Translations under genes and position numbers: made by a program
In this document: piece by piece, positions 11,201-23,207 of the stretch
Layout of the letters: each line of letters starts with the position of its first letter
How positions within the stretch are numbered: position 1 is the first letter of the stretch
The notes under the pieces: generated by a model
Databases searched by the model: none
What the model saw: the letters and a program-made list of their open reading frames with translations, nothing else
Told to the model about the DNA's origin: nothing
Assembly (NCBI GenBank): GCA_037903355.1
Contig: JBAJFE010000060.1
Location: 2,046,001-2,110,000 of the forward strand
Reading direction: 5' to 3'
DNA from: Trichuris trichiura
Lineage: Eukaryota; Nematoda; Enoplea; Trichinellida; Trichuridae
Length of the DNA stretch: 64,000 nucleotides

Positions 11201-14200
11201 GTCGGTTGGTAGGGGGTATAATTGCTAGTGTTCAAGATAGCTGTCATCTTTTCGATGTAGGTGCTTCTGTCAAGTAAGACGATTCTATTCCCTTTGTCTG
11301 CTTTGGTTATGATTCTGTTGGGTGCTTTCTAAGTTTATTTAAGCTGTTTATCTCATGTCGGCTTAGGTTCGAAGTGGCAGTGAAGTGGTGGCCTAGGATC
11401 AATGTAGATAAATTATTCTTGATCTGTGTGGCTTTTTGTGTGTCCGTCGAAGATAGGCTGTCTTCAACTGAGACAATCATGTCGAGAAGTAGTGGTTGTT
11501 TTGGTGTTGGGACAAAGTTCAGTCCTTTTTCTAATATATGCTTCTCATTTTCACTTAAAGGGAATGAGCTGAGATTTATTATCGCTGAATTTAGCTCTGA
11601 CCTAGGAGTTCTTTGTGGAATATTTCTGTAAGGGTTTGAAGATGTTGTCGGAATATCGTCTCGAATGCTGTCAAATTTCGATTTTAGTACCTGTTTTTGT
11701 GGTGAGCAAACTGTTCGTGTGGCAAGGTCCACATGTTTCACCAGGTTCTCGTAAAGTGTTCTGTGTAGTCTGCTTCCGGGGAACGCTAATGTGCTACTAT
11801 AATCTTCTCGCAGTCTCGATAGTGTGTATCTGTGTCTCCGTATAATATTTCGTAGTAGAGACATTCCAGCCGAAAATAGGATTCTTTTAGATTGACTATC
11901 CATGTACTGTCCCCATTTTAACCGGAAGCACTTTGGTAGGATTTCTTGATTTCTGCATTTCAGTAGGAAAGTTAGTTGACCTTGCGTAAGACCCGCTTTG
12001 ATGCGTATATGTTCCAAATGTCATATTTACACTTAAGACCGCTGATGATAGGTCTCGAATGACCCGAAAGCTCCGGAGCCTCTTTGTGTAGAAAACAAGC
12101 GGGACAAATCCGTAATAAACTTCTTCGGCATTGCTAGTGTATGCAAATTAGTTGAGCAGTTTTCGTTACGATGTGCCTTAAAAGTTGAGTTTCTCTTCCC
12201 GCTCCAGAATGCAGTGATATCTGCGTTCTTTTTTTAAAACCTTAACTGGGTAAAATACGAGGGGCGAAATGCGCCTCGTCGTCACTGCCGAATCAGAAAT
12301 AATGAAAATGTCAGCATTGATAACAAGCAGAATTAGGCTGGGCGATTCAAAGATGGCGGGAATGAGCTAAAACCATTTTTCATTAAGAAAATGACTTTAA
12401 ACCACGTGTAAGTCAAAATGAGATGAGTAAGAAAGAAAAGAAGCTAAAATACATAAATTTAAAAGCGTGAAATGTATCACTAGTAAAATCTTTAAAAATG
12501 GTTACAAAAGTTTAAAAGTAAACGTACCAGTGGTACTGATATGCAGGTAAACCTTTTGAGAGATTACTAGGATGCTGTAAGAAAGACAGCAAGTCTTAAC
12601 GTTAAGCAGTACGATACAAAAGTTGGATGTGCAGGTTCAGGAAGAGTTCAAAGACTGACAGAAATTTAAATTCTTCAACGCGGTGGGAAGCCTTTCACAT
12701 GTTTAATCAATAGCTTGGTCGCTCGTTAATATGCAGCGAGTCATTTTTTTGATCAGAAACTCAGTCTGTTAGCAGTAGAAAATATACCATGGACGTAATA
12801 AAACGAATTCGCGCGCTGTGCGTTGGTTTGTATATTTTTTTTTGGTTGCCTACAATGACGACCATCGTCTTTTTAAGTAGTTTTTCCTACATGCTGACGT
12901 TTTGATTAACTTCAGCGATTGTCCGCCTACAGCGAGACTCTAAGCGAGGAGGAGAAGTTGAAAAAGATGGAAGAGGAGTCGACGTCCGACTACGACCCTT
13001 CAAGGTTGGTTTTCTTCTCTTCCAACAGGTTACAGCGTAATGCTGGTTCCTTTTTGCCATTTCAGGTATCGTAGGAAGAATCTGATTGCTTCGGGTGTAC
13101 CTCCGCCCAACTACATTTGCAATCGATGCAACCAGCCTGGCCATTGGATAAAGATGTGCCCATCCGTAAGAGATTGCGTATTCTCTAGTTTTATTTTTCC
13201 CTTTGCTCATAGTTTGTGTTGTTTAGTTGAATATCAAACGGACAACGGGCATTCCCAAGGGCGAACTGATGGAAACAACGCCCGACGATCCTCAAGCTAT
13301 GCTTACGTCGGCGGGCACCTACGCCGTTCCAGTTTTGCACAAGTAAACAAGAGGGGATCGACTTTCCGCCTACAGGATACCATTTTGAATAATTGAATTT
13401 TCAGGCAAGCATTTTTGATGGGAAAAGCGGAAAAGCCTTTTAGCGGCTACAGAGCGAACCCAGTTTTTCCGGTTGAGCAGAAAAAGCAAAATCTGCCTCG
13501 CGAACTAGTATGCTCACTATGCGACAACCTGCTCAGGGATGCTTCGTTGATTCCCTGCTGCGGGTACAGCTATTGCGACGAGTGCATCCGCCATTGCCTG
13601 CTTGGTAACAGCTGCTTGCGTATTTGTTTTTAAAGTCCCGTTTAGGTCGTCACTTTTTGATATTAAAGTTTACAGCTTTAAAGTCTGAGGCGTATTGTAT
13701 ATCCGTGCTGACATTTCAATCGAAGTATCTTTGCAGAATCCGACGACAGACAGTGTCCTCATTGCCAAGAAAATGGCGTCAGCCCGACAACGTTGATTCC
13801 CAATGGAAAACTTCGCGAGGCCGTGAGAGCTTTTCAAACATGCATGAAAAATACGAGCCACTCTCCGCCCATGGAAGATTTGCCATCGAAGACTACACCC
13901 GCTATAACTTCGAGCTCGTGAGTGCTTAAAACTCTGTATCATCCCTATCACAAAAAAAAACGTTGTAATGGTATTGTCATCGCCTTCATTTTGCGTGGTT
14001 TTTTTTCGTCCGTAATTCACGTAATTCACTTCTGTTACTCAGACAGTCAAAGCTGAGGGTCAATTTGGCTCAGCTGGTTGCCAATCCAGCTGTTATTGTC
14101 TCATCGGATCAGCAACCTGTGCCCGCAACGGCGCCTGTCGATACGACAGTGCAGCAACAAGCGGTTTCCACATCGGTCGATGACCTATCGACAGAAGCGA

Positions 14201-17200
14201 AACCCATTGTGTCGACTGTCTGCTCGTCCAGCGGTCAGCGGACCGTACCGCCTTCAAAGTATGAGCTTGAAGTGCATTCATTCTTTTGCCTTTTTCCTAA
14301 AAAACGCAATTTCCTATTGCGTTGCCGTGTGGCGGTCAATAGCGAAGCAACGACGACGACGACGTCGCCCGGTGGACCATACTCGCCCTTTGTCAGAGTT
14401 GCCCCATATATGTTTTTTATATATACACACATGTACAAGCATATCGATGGAACAAATAAAAAGCAGCTGGCTGCTTGGCAAAGCAACGCCTATTCGAGGA
14501 AGAAGAAGAAGAAGGCTGAACTTTGTGTCATTCAAACTTAGTTTGCATTAGCAACTATTCTGTAATGACTATACATGTTTACGATGGTTTTAAATTACTT
14601 TTGTTTTTAAAAACTTTATCCCAACCCACCTTAGGTAGGTAAAAGCAAAGTCTAAAAGCTGTTAGAAAATGGACTGCATCGTCAGTTTTTACTCATAGCC
14701 GTTTTTGGAAGTCGTTAACCGACGACGTTTAGGTTGCAAAGTTGCTTTTTTTCTTCTTCTTTTCGTTGACAAAGTTGCGAAGAAAAGGTGAGCTCTCGTT
14801 TACGCGTGTTTTCAATTTCAAAATTTTGGCGCGGCACGCGCGCAAGGTGCGGTGCTTTTTTTTTTATTGTTTGTTCATGTTTTGCCAGGTTGATTGCCCA
14901 AAAAAGGTGCGGCTTCTGCAAGCGATCTCTGGCCGCCTCGACCATGTTCTCTTCGCTTCGGCTTTTGCTTACGGGGCGAACTTCTTAGCGTTTACTTATT
15001 TTGCAGCGCGCCATTTTCAACTGTCTATACCGGCGTGCCGCCTATGTTGCCGACAAATCCGTATATGGCCAATTTTCCTCAAATGATAAACCCAATGCAA
15101 ACCTTTCCGCCCGGGTAAGTTGTTTCCCGACTCGAGCGGGCGTTCAAATTTTTAAATCTTTTACCATTGCCTTAATAGGATGCCGCTGCCGGCGGGTGCC
15201 TACCCGCGAGGACCCTATCCTGCATCCAATATGCCCCAGCTTGTAGGTGGCAGTAAGCTTTACCCTTCTTTTCTTTACGCCAACTATCAATGGCGAAGCA
15301 AATGCCTTGCAGTGTATCCAGGTGGAGCATGCCAAATTCCCGAAGCGTACATACGCTTTTACATGAAAGAGGCTATGCGAGACAGGTGCGTGTAACACCT
15401 TTCCTTTTTCGTACATCTCCCAAAGATTTATTGCAGTGGTGGTCGACCAACAAAGCGAGATGAATGGGAAGAATTTTTGGCCAGAAAGGATCGTCGCAGA
15501 AAGCACTATCGTTCCAAAAGTCCTATCAGCCGTACTTCAAAGCGGGAAAGGTCTCGGTACGATGAGACTCGTTACCGCTAAGTGTTGACTCTCGTTTCCT
15601 ACGCTAATTCCCATTTGCAGAAGCTCCTTCAAGCGGTCGCCCTATCGAAAACGTCATGACAGTGGAGAGAAACCTCGCGAGATCGTTCGTTCGTCCGCCG
15701 AAGCTCCTCGGCATCGTCGCGAGCGAGTTAAGCCTTCTTTGAAAAGCGAAGGATCCCCAAGGCGGGACGTTTCCCAAGTTGATCAATTCCCGCCCGTAAA
15801 GGAATGCTTGACGCGAGACGACTCCGGCCTTGTCTCATTAGACTCGCTGACCAACGAAACAGACATTAACGAAATCTTGTGGGAGTCTGGTAAGCTGTTT
15901 TCTTTTTTTAAAAATAAAAGATTTGCATAAAGTTGCAAGTCGACCTTAATTATCCTTATCAGCGCAGGTTGTTGACAAGTTTTTCCGCGGTATTATGCAA
16001 ATCACCGTCGCAGCAGAGATAAGATAAGACGACGTAGAGACAAGAGTTGCCAAGTTGTTGTTGCAGCGGTTCGGCGACGAATCGATGCACCAAACGCGGT
16101 TGAGATATTTGTAAAGAAGTTACGGTACACACGAACCTGATTATCCTTACTAACTTGTCCAGAGACGAGTTTTGCTGCCGATACAGCAACTGTAGCGTCA
16201 GCATGAGCATCCGTTTCGCCCGTAAAAGTTGAAAATTGAATAGGCAAAACGTTAAGCAATTCGAAGGTAGGATTGGCGTTAAGTCTTGTAGACGATGGCG
16301 TCGAAATTTTTTTAACGAACGAAGAAACGCGCGCTAGCAAACGCGTTGGGTTCTCTAAAAATAAAAAGTCGGATGTGTCCGTTTGAGCTTGACGATAAAT
16401 TGGAATGATAGGAAATTTGCATAAATTTCGCGGGTAACTTTTTGACGTAGAAACGTTTTCGTTTTTTTTTGCAGTTAGCTGCGACTACGATTCGTCGGCT
16501 GTAAAGTCGTCGCCGAAGCGGCGCGACGGTTCTTCGAAGGAGTCGATCGGCAATGCGGATACCGCTAGACCGCGTCGGATTGTTGTTAGCCCTGAAAGGA
16601 GCAGTGGTCGAACAACGGTCGATGGCATTAACATGTTCGACGCGCCGTCGGATGATCATTATGGGCATGTGGATGCCTACGAACCCGACGAGGATCATTG
16701 TCTTGAAAAAAGTGGTCAGCGACTTGATGATCAACTTTGGGACGATTCCAGATCGTCTCCGGTAATCGACCTTTTCGACTCGTTCGGCGATGAACTAATA
16801 GACGACGATGGCGGACGCGAAATGAATGTTTACGAGAGAAGAGAAGCCTACAGGAGGTCCCCGTTGCCGCCCATTCAGTCTACTCAACGAAGACGAAGAC
16901 CCAGCTTCAACATGTACAGAGATGGCCATTCAAGCGATTACGAAAGGGCGAACATGATGCCGCCGCCAACCTCCTATCACGATTATAGGAATCGTAGCCA
17001 CAGGAGGGCTGTACACGTGCGTTTGGAAAGGCGTAGGAATAGTTGGATTCGGGATATGGTCCGCGAAGAAAATTTGAATTACCAATCCCGCTCGGGCATG
17101 TTCAACGAGGAGAAGATTCTCGACTCCTACGATCGCATGCCATTCGACGCTTTGGAAGAGGAAGAGCAAACGAGTAACACTTTCGAGGCGGATCGATTGC

Positions 17201-18372
17201 TTAGACAGGATGCATGCACCTTTGAGCCCCCTTGCCCCCCTGCACTGCCTTCCAGCCATCGTAAGCATAAGGAGAGAAGAAAAGAGAAAAAAATTAGACA
17301 TGGCAAAAAGCCAAAGAAGGAAAAGAAGCATAAGAAGAAGAAATCCAAGGACAAGCAGACAAGCAGCAACAGCAGCAGCAATAAAAGGAAGAAAAGGAGG
17401 CATCGTCGTTCGCAGGAGCCCGTCGAATTGTTGACCATTGCCGAAATGCCTCAAATTCTTGACTCGACCGAGTGGGTTGTTCAAGAATCATGCGCGCCCG
17501 AACCGTCGACCATTTCGGACGAGTGTCCTTTGGCGCCCGCTTCCTCCGCAAGCCTAAGTGTCGCAGCGGACGAAGCGAAGCCTTCGCGCGTAGTTACAAA
17601 AAAGGATGCTGACAAGCCGTCCTTATCCGGCAATGTTGGCGTACCTTCAGAGAAGACTGCAGTGTCTCAAGCAGCCGCTCCAACAACTACGTCGGACAAG
17701 CCGAAATCTAAGCATCATAAACGTAGTGCAGAACATGGCCATCGTAGACCCCAAGTCGATGGACATAAGCAGAGCAGCAGCGGAAAAAGTTCTGCTAGCT
17801 TCATCGATCGAAGAGAAGTTAAGGAGACGTGCCGCGAGCGGAAAGCTCATTCGAGCAAGGAAGAAGCCAAGAGTAATCAACGCCCTTCGTCCCGCCGTGG
17901 AAGCTCTCAATCTTATTTGCATAATCCCACTGCCTCCAATAGCGTTAGTAACAGTCACCCGGCAAAGGATGCTACGGAGAAGTTATCAACCGAAGATAAA
18001 AGGAGTCAAGCCGACTCGAAAGCTGATAAGCAGCAGCGGACAACGAAGCGTCGTATTGTTTACAATGAGGAGTCGCCAAAAAAGGTCGGCTCCAACTCGG
18101 CCGTTCGAAGCGCCGGCAAAGTTAACAATTTGGAAGCGGTGTTCGAGGTCGATTTTGGAAATGGCGACAACAACAACAACAGTAACGAATCAGCCCAACA
18201 AGAACTACCAATAGCGCGCGGCGGGAATCAGTACAATCCAATAATGGAGCCGGCCAAGGCGCACACTTCGACCGTTGTGCCGAAGCCGATAAAGTTGAAA
18301 CGCGATTGGGTGGCCATCACGGCGGCCGCGTCGAAAATAGCGTCCGCCTCGGATACGAGAAGCTCCAAGTGA
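8264..18372 (+). CDS. RBBP6: RBBP6-like DWNN/zinc-knuckle/RING ubiquitin ligase
   Basis: Sixteen exons fit with continuous phase: 8264-8429, 8584-8677, 8725-8755, 8804-8845, 12916-13004, 13066-13165, 13227-13342, 13405-13604, 13737-13917, 14043-14258, 15007-15114, 15179-15252, 15313-15385, 15437-15556, 15621-15889, 16475-18372. The predicted protein is about 1258 aa. The start is MSCIHYKFKSSLDYRTVTFD, the typical DWNN ubiquitin-like opening (residues 1-76). A CCHC knuckle (CNRCNQPGHWIKMC) lies near residue 160. A RING/U-box finger (CSLC...PCCG-YSYCDEC...CPHC) lies near 247-293. After that come Pro-rich, RS-like and Lys/Ser-rich disordered regions with many NLS-like clusters. Family role: an E3 ligase associated with the 3'-end mRNA cleavage complex and with p53/Rb in vertebrates (rbpl-1 in C. 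elegans). Intron 4 (8846-12915) is swollen by an antisense PLE. An 18-nt extra exon at 14889-14906 is possible. The ATG at 8264 is chosen because MSC opens every DWNN domain. Confidence 0.93.
9195..9242 (-). ncRNA. hammerhead-ribozyme-like motif, 3' end of PLE-A
   Basis: The minus strand reads AGACCG, then CTGATGA, a hairpin stem GGGTC/GACCC, GAAA, GC, TC and CGGAG...GTCT. This matches the order stem I, CUGAUGA, stem II, GAAA, tiny stem III, UH cleavage site, stem I. One extra C precedes stem II. PLEs are known to carry hammerheads. Confidence 0.55.
9563..12017 (-). pseudogene. PLE-A reverse transcriptase/GIY-YIG ORF, broken
   Basis: Fragments in transcript order are 12017-11307 (N-terminal PLE region), 11119-10772 (start of RT: PELYGLPKVHKP), 10668-10189 (RT core with YVDD and PTHTDQYLNF), 10188-9922 (start of GIY-YIG, ends near IYIGET) and 9811-9563 (C terminus). 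The break at 10189-10191 is a CAA-to-TAA stop when compared with the sister copies. Other breaks are frameshifts. The full protein would combine a telomerase-like RT with a C-terminal GIY-YIG endonuclease, the canonical animal PLE arrangement. It is not functional as it stands. Confidence 0.9.
12036..12083 (+). ncRNA. hammerhead-ribozyme-like motif, inverted 5' end of PLE-A
   Basis: Same core as at 9195-9242 but on the opposite strand. Stem II has decayed (CTGATGA followed by TAGGTC), so activity is unlikely. Confidence 0.45.
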
Positions 18373-18784
18373 AAAAAAAGTGTTCATTCAGTAAGGCGAC
18401 GTTTACTTCTTCTTCTTCCTCTTTTTCAGAAAGTAACCGTTTGCTGAACAGGCGAAATTCATTAACCGAAACGCATTGGAATAACTCTAAGGGAGAAGTA
18501 ACGCGCTTGCGTCGAGAAAATGGAAAAAGAGACGTCGCGAATTTTTTGCGCGGCTACCCTAAGCTACGGTTGTGCGTGAGTGCGCGCGCGCACCTTTTTT
18601 TCAGCCCATTTTCGTTGTTTTGTTCAAAAAACGCAGTAAAGTTTTCTCTTTTGCCGAGTTTTCGGCCCAGTCTTTTTCATTAGCGTTGACGACAATCGCG
18701 GCCCGCTCGGTTCGGGCTCTGTCTCTGCTTGTGTTTGAACGTTTCGATGTTGTTGTTGTTGTTGTCTCTTTCAGCGGCCGTACA
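18373..18784. other. intergenic between RBBP6 and FCP1
   Basis: 412 bp, T-rich on the plus strand, probably holding the RBBP6 3' UTR and the FCP1 promoter. No open frame with support. Confidence 0.5.
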
Positions 18785-20957
18785 ATGGCCGACAGTTTTG
18801 TTGTCTCGTTTCGGGGTGAGCCGGAGGCGGTTGCCAAGTTTGGATGTTGGAAAGTGATGCCCGGCAAAGCGGTGCCCAAAGGTTCCACGTTGTTCACGTA
18901 CGAGCGCGATGGGCAGACGGTCAATTTTAAAGCCTTCAAGTACGGCGTTGTCCACCAATTGGCCGATCTGCAAGCTGGCCAGCAGCTCAACAATGGGTAA
19001 GTTACCTTAAATGGTCATCAATTTTGCCTATATTGAATTTCGCCAAGGAAGCATTACGCACTTTGGCTTAAGCGTTCGGTCTCTATGTTGTAGTGACGTA
19101 ATGGCTGTGATGAACGAGTGCCCCCATTCGGTCGTACTGAAAGATATGTGCGCCGACTGCGGCATCGACTTGAGAAAGTACGTCTCCAACTCATTTGCAT
19201 AAATACGAGCTCGTCAGCTTAATTGTTTTCCCCTTTTCAGGCAAGAAGGTGAATCATCAAAGCGCGCTTCGATTTCGATGATTCATAGCATACCGGAGCT
19301 TCAAATCAGCCACGAAGTTGAGCACGCGACTTGTTAGCCTTTAGGCTGTTGGTTTGAGGTTGTTGAAGTTTTCAGGAGGCCATCAAGCATGCCAAAGCGG
19401 ACGAGGCAAACCTGTTGGCCAATAGGAAGTTGGTTCTGCTTGTCGACTTGGACCAAACGCTCATTCATACGACCAATGAGCTGGTGAACCCCGGCTTGAA
19501 GGTAGGCTCGGTAGGCGGCGCCCTTATCGTTTTTGCGCGCTCACCCCATTTGCAGGACGTCCATCATTTTCAATTGGAAGGACCTCAGTCGGTGTGGTAC
19601 CACATGCGTTTGCGTCCTCACACCATTACCTTCCTGCGAAGCATGTCGAGGCTGTACGAATTGCATATATGCACATTTGGGGCCAGAATCTACGCTCATA
19701 CGGTCGCCAAGATTCTAGACCCTGATGGTTCAATATTCGGTCATCGTATATTGTCCCGGGACGAATGCTTCGATCCTCACTTGAAGACCGCAAATCTACA
19801 GTAAACAACATTTGATGCTCAGGTTAAGCTAAAAATGCTCTCTTTTTTTTCTTAGTTCCTTGTTTCCTTGCGGCGAAGACATGGTTTGCATAATTGACGA
19901 CCGGGAAGACGTGTGGAATTACGCCAGCAATTTGGTGCACGTTCGACCGTACCGATTTTTCAAGCATACCGGCGACATAAACGCGCCGCCGGGGATGGCC
20001 AAAACGGATCGAAATACGGAGCATCAATTTCAGTTTCCTCATCCGGACACTGTCGCCGCCGGTTGCTCCCCGTCCGCGTCGGACGGGGGCGAGCAGTGGC
20101 TTGCAAAAAAGGAGCATCGCTTCCCGGATGTTGGCGAGTTCGACGTGCCAAGCGAGGATATCGACCGAGACGACGACGACTACCTGCTGTATTTGGAAGA
20201 AATCCTGAAGAGCATACACAACGCATTTTACTCGGCGCTTGAAGCCGGCAGTTCGTCCGCCGAAAGACCAAGTCTTTGCTCGTTGATCCCTTCGGTTCGA
20301 AAGTCCGTTTTGGCCGGTGTCAATATTTTGTTCAGCGGAGTTGTACCCAACGTTCAACCGATCCAGTCGGCAAACATATATCGCGTTGTCACCATGTTTG
20401 GCGCCTGCGTGCAGGAGAATTTTGTCGAGACAGGTGACGCCATCTCGCGGACCACGCATCTAGTGGCCGTCAGGGCGAATACGGCCAAGGTGCTAATGGC
20501 TCAAAAGTTGGGCAACGTTTTCATAGTCAATCCCGACTGGGTATGGTGCTGCGTGGAAAGGTGGAGTCGGGTTGACGAGTCTTTGTTCCCTTTGGATCCC
20601 ACGTATAAGTCGTCGTTTCCCGACCGGACCATCACCATAGAGAACCATCAATGCGGCGGTAAGTCAAAAAAGGAACCATCCGGTAGGTTGTTGTCGCCAG
20701 CAGCTCTTACCAATGGTCAAAGTTTGCCCTGTGTCGTTGAAGCTGTCTGCCAAAAATGGAATAACGAGCGGAAACGGCATACAAATTCGGCGGACGAATA
20801 CGATTTGGTGCCGCCAACAGTTATTGCCAAAGAGGAGGAAGCCTCTGTTGACGATGCAGCTCGATCGACGTGCTCGTCCGCTGGAGAAAGCGTCACGTTT
20901 GTTGATTCGGACGACGAAGAAATGGGCAAAGAGCTTCAGTCGGAGTTTGACATTTGA
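18785..20957 (+). CDS. CTDP1: FCP1/CTDP1, RNA polymerase II CTD phosphatase
   Basis: Six phase-matched exons: 18785-18996, 19094-19177, 19241-19316, 19376-19501, 19556-19800, 19856-20957; about 614 aa. The N-terminal region has a paired-Cys segment (CPH...CADCGIDL) as in the FCP1 family. The catalytic DxDxT signature is LVDLDQTLIHTT, with the two Asp at about residues 148 and 150. The FCP1-homology domain continues with WYHMRLRP, ELHICTFGARIYAH, ILSRDE and CIIDDREDVW. A BRCT domain covers about 405-490 (FSGVVP...FGACV...THLVA...VNPDWVWCCVERW). The C terminus is acidic (DSDDEEMGKELQSEFDI), like the TFIIF-binding tail of human CTDP1. It removes phosphates from the heptad-repeat tail of Pol II to recycle the enzyme. 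This family is well conserved and the call is firm. The exon 3 donor (GAA/GTTGAG) is weak but fits the family sequence. Confidence 0.95.
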
Positions 20958-20988
20958 AGAGAGAGAGGGAGAAAAAGAGAGAGAGAGA

Positions 20989-20999
20989 TAGGGGGCGCT
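20989..20999 (+). promoter_or_regulatory. CTCF-like motif TAGGGGGCGCT
   Basis: Second exact copy of the 11-mer, 32 bp after the FCP1 stop codon and just after a GA-rich purine tract. It sits at a gene border. See the motif at 3700. Confidence 0.4.
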
Positions 21000-22934
21000 G
21001 TTGTAGTTTAAAAACTTCGTTGGATCTCAAAATGGACGACGACGAAGCGCGCGCGTTCGTTTGTTCGTCCAATTTACCTTTTAAACGACTTGCCAATGCA
21101 TATTTGATGATGGTCTTGTTTGCTCCTTGAAACTGCCTCCGCAGGTCGCAACGGCAATGCACTTTTTCCCGCCCGTTCAAAGTTGATTCGTTGCAACGTG
21201 TTTACGGACTGAAATGTGACGTATGGTTGGCCGGCCGCTCACTCAAGCAAGGCTTACAAAAAAATTACTTTAGCCAAAGCAAAAAAGTTTCTTCCCTGTT
21301 TTGTAAGTGCAATTTTTTGTTCAATGACGCAAGGTCCCCACGCCCACATTTTACGTTTCAGTTGTCTCGCGTTGGCGAAATTTTTGTAGCGCTGCTTTTT
21401 CAAATAATAAACAGCGGACAAAAAAAAATATGTAAATTTAATTCGACTATCTTTTCCGCTCGAAATGGCTGTTTGAACCTACTGCTCAAAAAGGTAATGG
21501 CGGGAAAAAATTCCAACGCGAAATGGATAGTGGGTTCTTGTAAGCAGCTTTCCTTCAAAGAATAATAACGGGCGTAGCATAATCATTGCCTATGGATTGT
21601 CATCTGGTCGCATCGTGCTAATCGTTAGATGTAAGAGTCGTTTTCCCTGTAATTATTCTGCTTTTTTTGGTGGTTTGTAACCTATTGCTACGCGTAATGT
21701 TTCCATCGCTCTTGATGGAAAGAATGGCGCTCTTCCTCTGACATTTCAAACCATTCGATTTCATGTTGCTAGCATTTAAAATTACTTCGCAGGTACTTTT
21801 CTACAGTATGTTTTTTGAATTTTTGAACCTCTAAACTGCAGTATCCGAAGTAATCAAGTATTATTAGCGGTAAACACTATTTAGAATCTGTCTGTGAAAA
21901 TAATCAAGGAGCGCAGGCGCTACAGCGCTTTTGAAATAGCATAAAAGGGCAATGCAAAATTGATTCAAACATAGTCAGGCGAAAACCAGACGTGCTGTTG
22001 CGGAATACGATATAGAAATCGATTCCATTAGCTAAAATGGCACAGGACGTATCCCTACATGCATTATTCATTGTTTTTGTTTAAGATATAGGTTGTGCTG
22101 AGTTTTTTCAATGCCGACGAAACGGCTTTTTGCATCTTAAAATATCATGCATATGATTTTCTTAAGTGCTGCAGCTCCAACGCCTGATACTTTTCGAGCC
22201 AATAATAAGCTAAATGCTTTCGGAATGTTGCCAGTAGCAAGCAGTTTCGCGACTGTAAAATTTTATTGACTTTCGAGGCATCCATCACAACGTGGAACTA
22301 AGGAATAATATTCGCTTGGGAAATAGCGGCATGCCGTCAGTCTCATGGCTCAACGGACTTGAAGGCTGAAGCTTTTTGTTGAATATTTATTCCAGTTGGA
22401 TGCATCAACGCGAGAGAAGACGCGCAAGCTACAGTACTAGCTGCAATAGTAATGTATGAAAGTGCAACAGCGTGTTTCATCAACAAAATTAATTGGTGAG
22501 GTAGACAGCGCCACCCTCAACACTTTTGAATTCTGCTTACGCGGATGGGCTTAAAACGAATTGCTAGTCGAAAGCACCGCAAGAAAATACCAATGCGAAC
22601 CGAACGTGGTTCAGCTAATTGTAGATCGCACGTTGAAATCATTACTAACTTGCTACTTTGAAAAGTTTGTACGTTCAACGGGTTTTACAGTTTTGCAGCG
22701 GAATTTTTGAACGGTGAATTAATGACAACTTTGGAAAATGCACACACGGTTACGGCGGCTATTAATTTCGTAACGCGTAGAAGCTGTGGCGGAAATTATT
22801 AATAGGCACTGTAAAATGGAACATCGACACTTTAAGGTTCCGGAAATGATTTGAAGTCATTCCGTGTTTACTGGTTGATCGCTTGGCGCAAGGCTAACCT
22901 TGTTAAAGCAACAGATATCCCAACGAATGAAATA
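21000..22934. other. intergenic, no gene recognised
   Basis: Open frames here (for example 21191-21565) lack domains, splice context and paralogues. Nothing repetitive stands out. Confidence 0.5.
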
Positions 22935-23207
22935 ATGAGCGAACGAAAGAGTGAGAGTGAGAAAAAACGAAAAAAGCCACAGGACCATGTGGTCATCCTT
23001 CCTCCGCAGGTGACTCCAATAGACAAATCGTTAAATCTGGACGGCAAACCGAACAAACCGCTGAAACCTGCAATTGAATACGCTAAATGGCCAGGACGAA
23101 CGAAATTTATTCCAAAGGAAAAGAGCCAAAGCCCAAACGATAGTCAACAAAAAGATCGCGAAACTCCGCGTCAAGTTGAAGAAGGTGAAAAGAAGGTAAA
23201 AAAGTAA
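22935..23207 (+). CDS. small charged protein, paralogue of the ORF at 1746-2054
   Basis: Unrecognised 90-residue protein starting at the ATG at 22935. The longer in-frame ATG at 22851 adds residues with no counterpart in the paralogue. It opens with MSERKSESEKKRKK, followed by HVVILP, a Lys/Pro linker and YAKWPGRTKFIPKEKS, then a Lys/Glu/Gln-rich tail. It shares VILP, YA-W-GRT and an aromatic-hydrophobic-Pro with the first copy, about 21 kb away in the same orientation. The flanking DNA is not similar, so the duplication is old. It is highly charged, lacks a signal peptide and is probably intracellular. Function unknown. Confidence 0.55.
   Translation: MSERKSESEKKRKKPQDHVVILPPQVTPIDKSLNLDGKPNKPLKPAIEYAKWPGRTKFIPKEKSQSPNDSQQKDRETPRQVEEGEKKVKK

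Larger units (their letters stand above)
9108..12126 (-). mobile_element. Penelope-like retroelement PLE-A, decayed, in RBBP6 intron 4
   Basis: A 3.0-kb element flanked by a 13-bp direct repeat, GGCATGGCTAGTG (9095-9107) and GGCATTGCTAGTG (12127-12139), read as the target-site duplication with one mismatch. Its ends are inverted repeats: about 9108-9260 matches the reverse complement of about 12024-12126, including a hammerhead-like core. Coding runs on the minus strand, antisense to the host gene. It belongs to the same subfamily as PLE-C. Confidence 0.9.

Noticed and set aside
12887..13210. Minus-strand 107-codon frame over RBBP6 exons 5-6
   Set aside because: Antisense to exons that encode the conserved zinc knuckle.
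14889..14906. Possible 18-nt extra RBBP6 exon
   Set aside because: Acceptor, donor and phase all allow it, but splicing straight from 14258 to 15007 also keeps the frame; no way to decide without transcripts, so it is not in the model.
16930..17484. 184-codon minus-strand frame with Leu/Phe-rich stretch resembling membrane segments
   Set aside because: Antisense of the Lys-rich RBBP6 C-terminal exon; AAG codons read as CTT produce the Leu runs.
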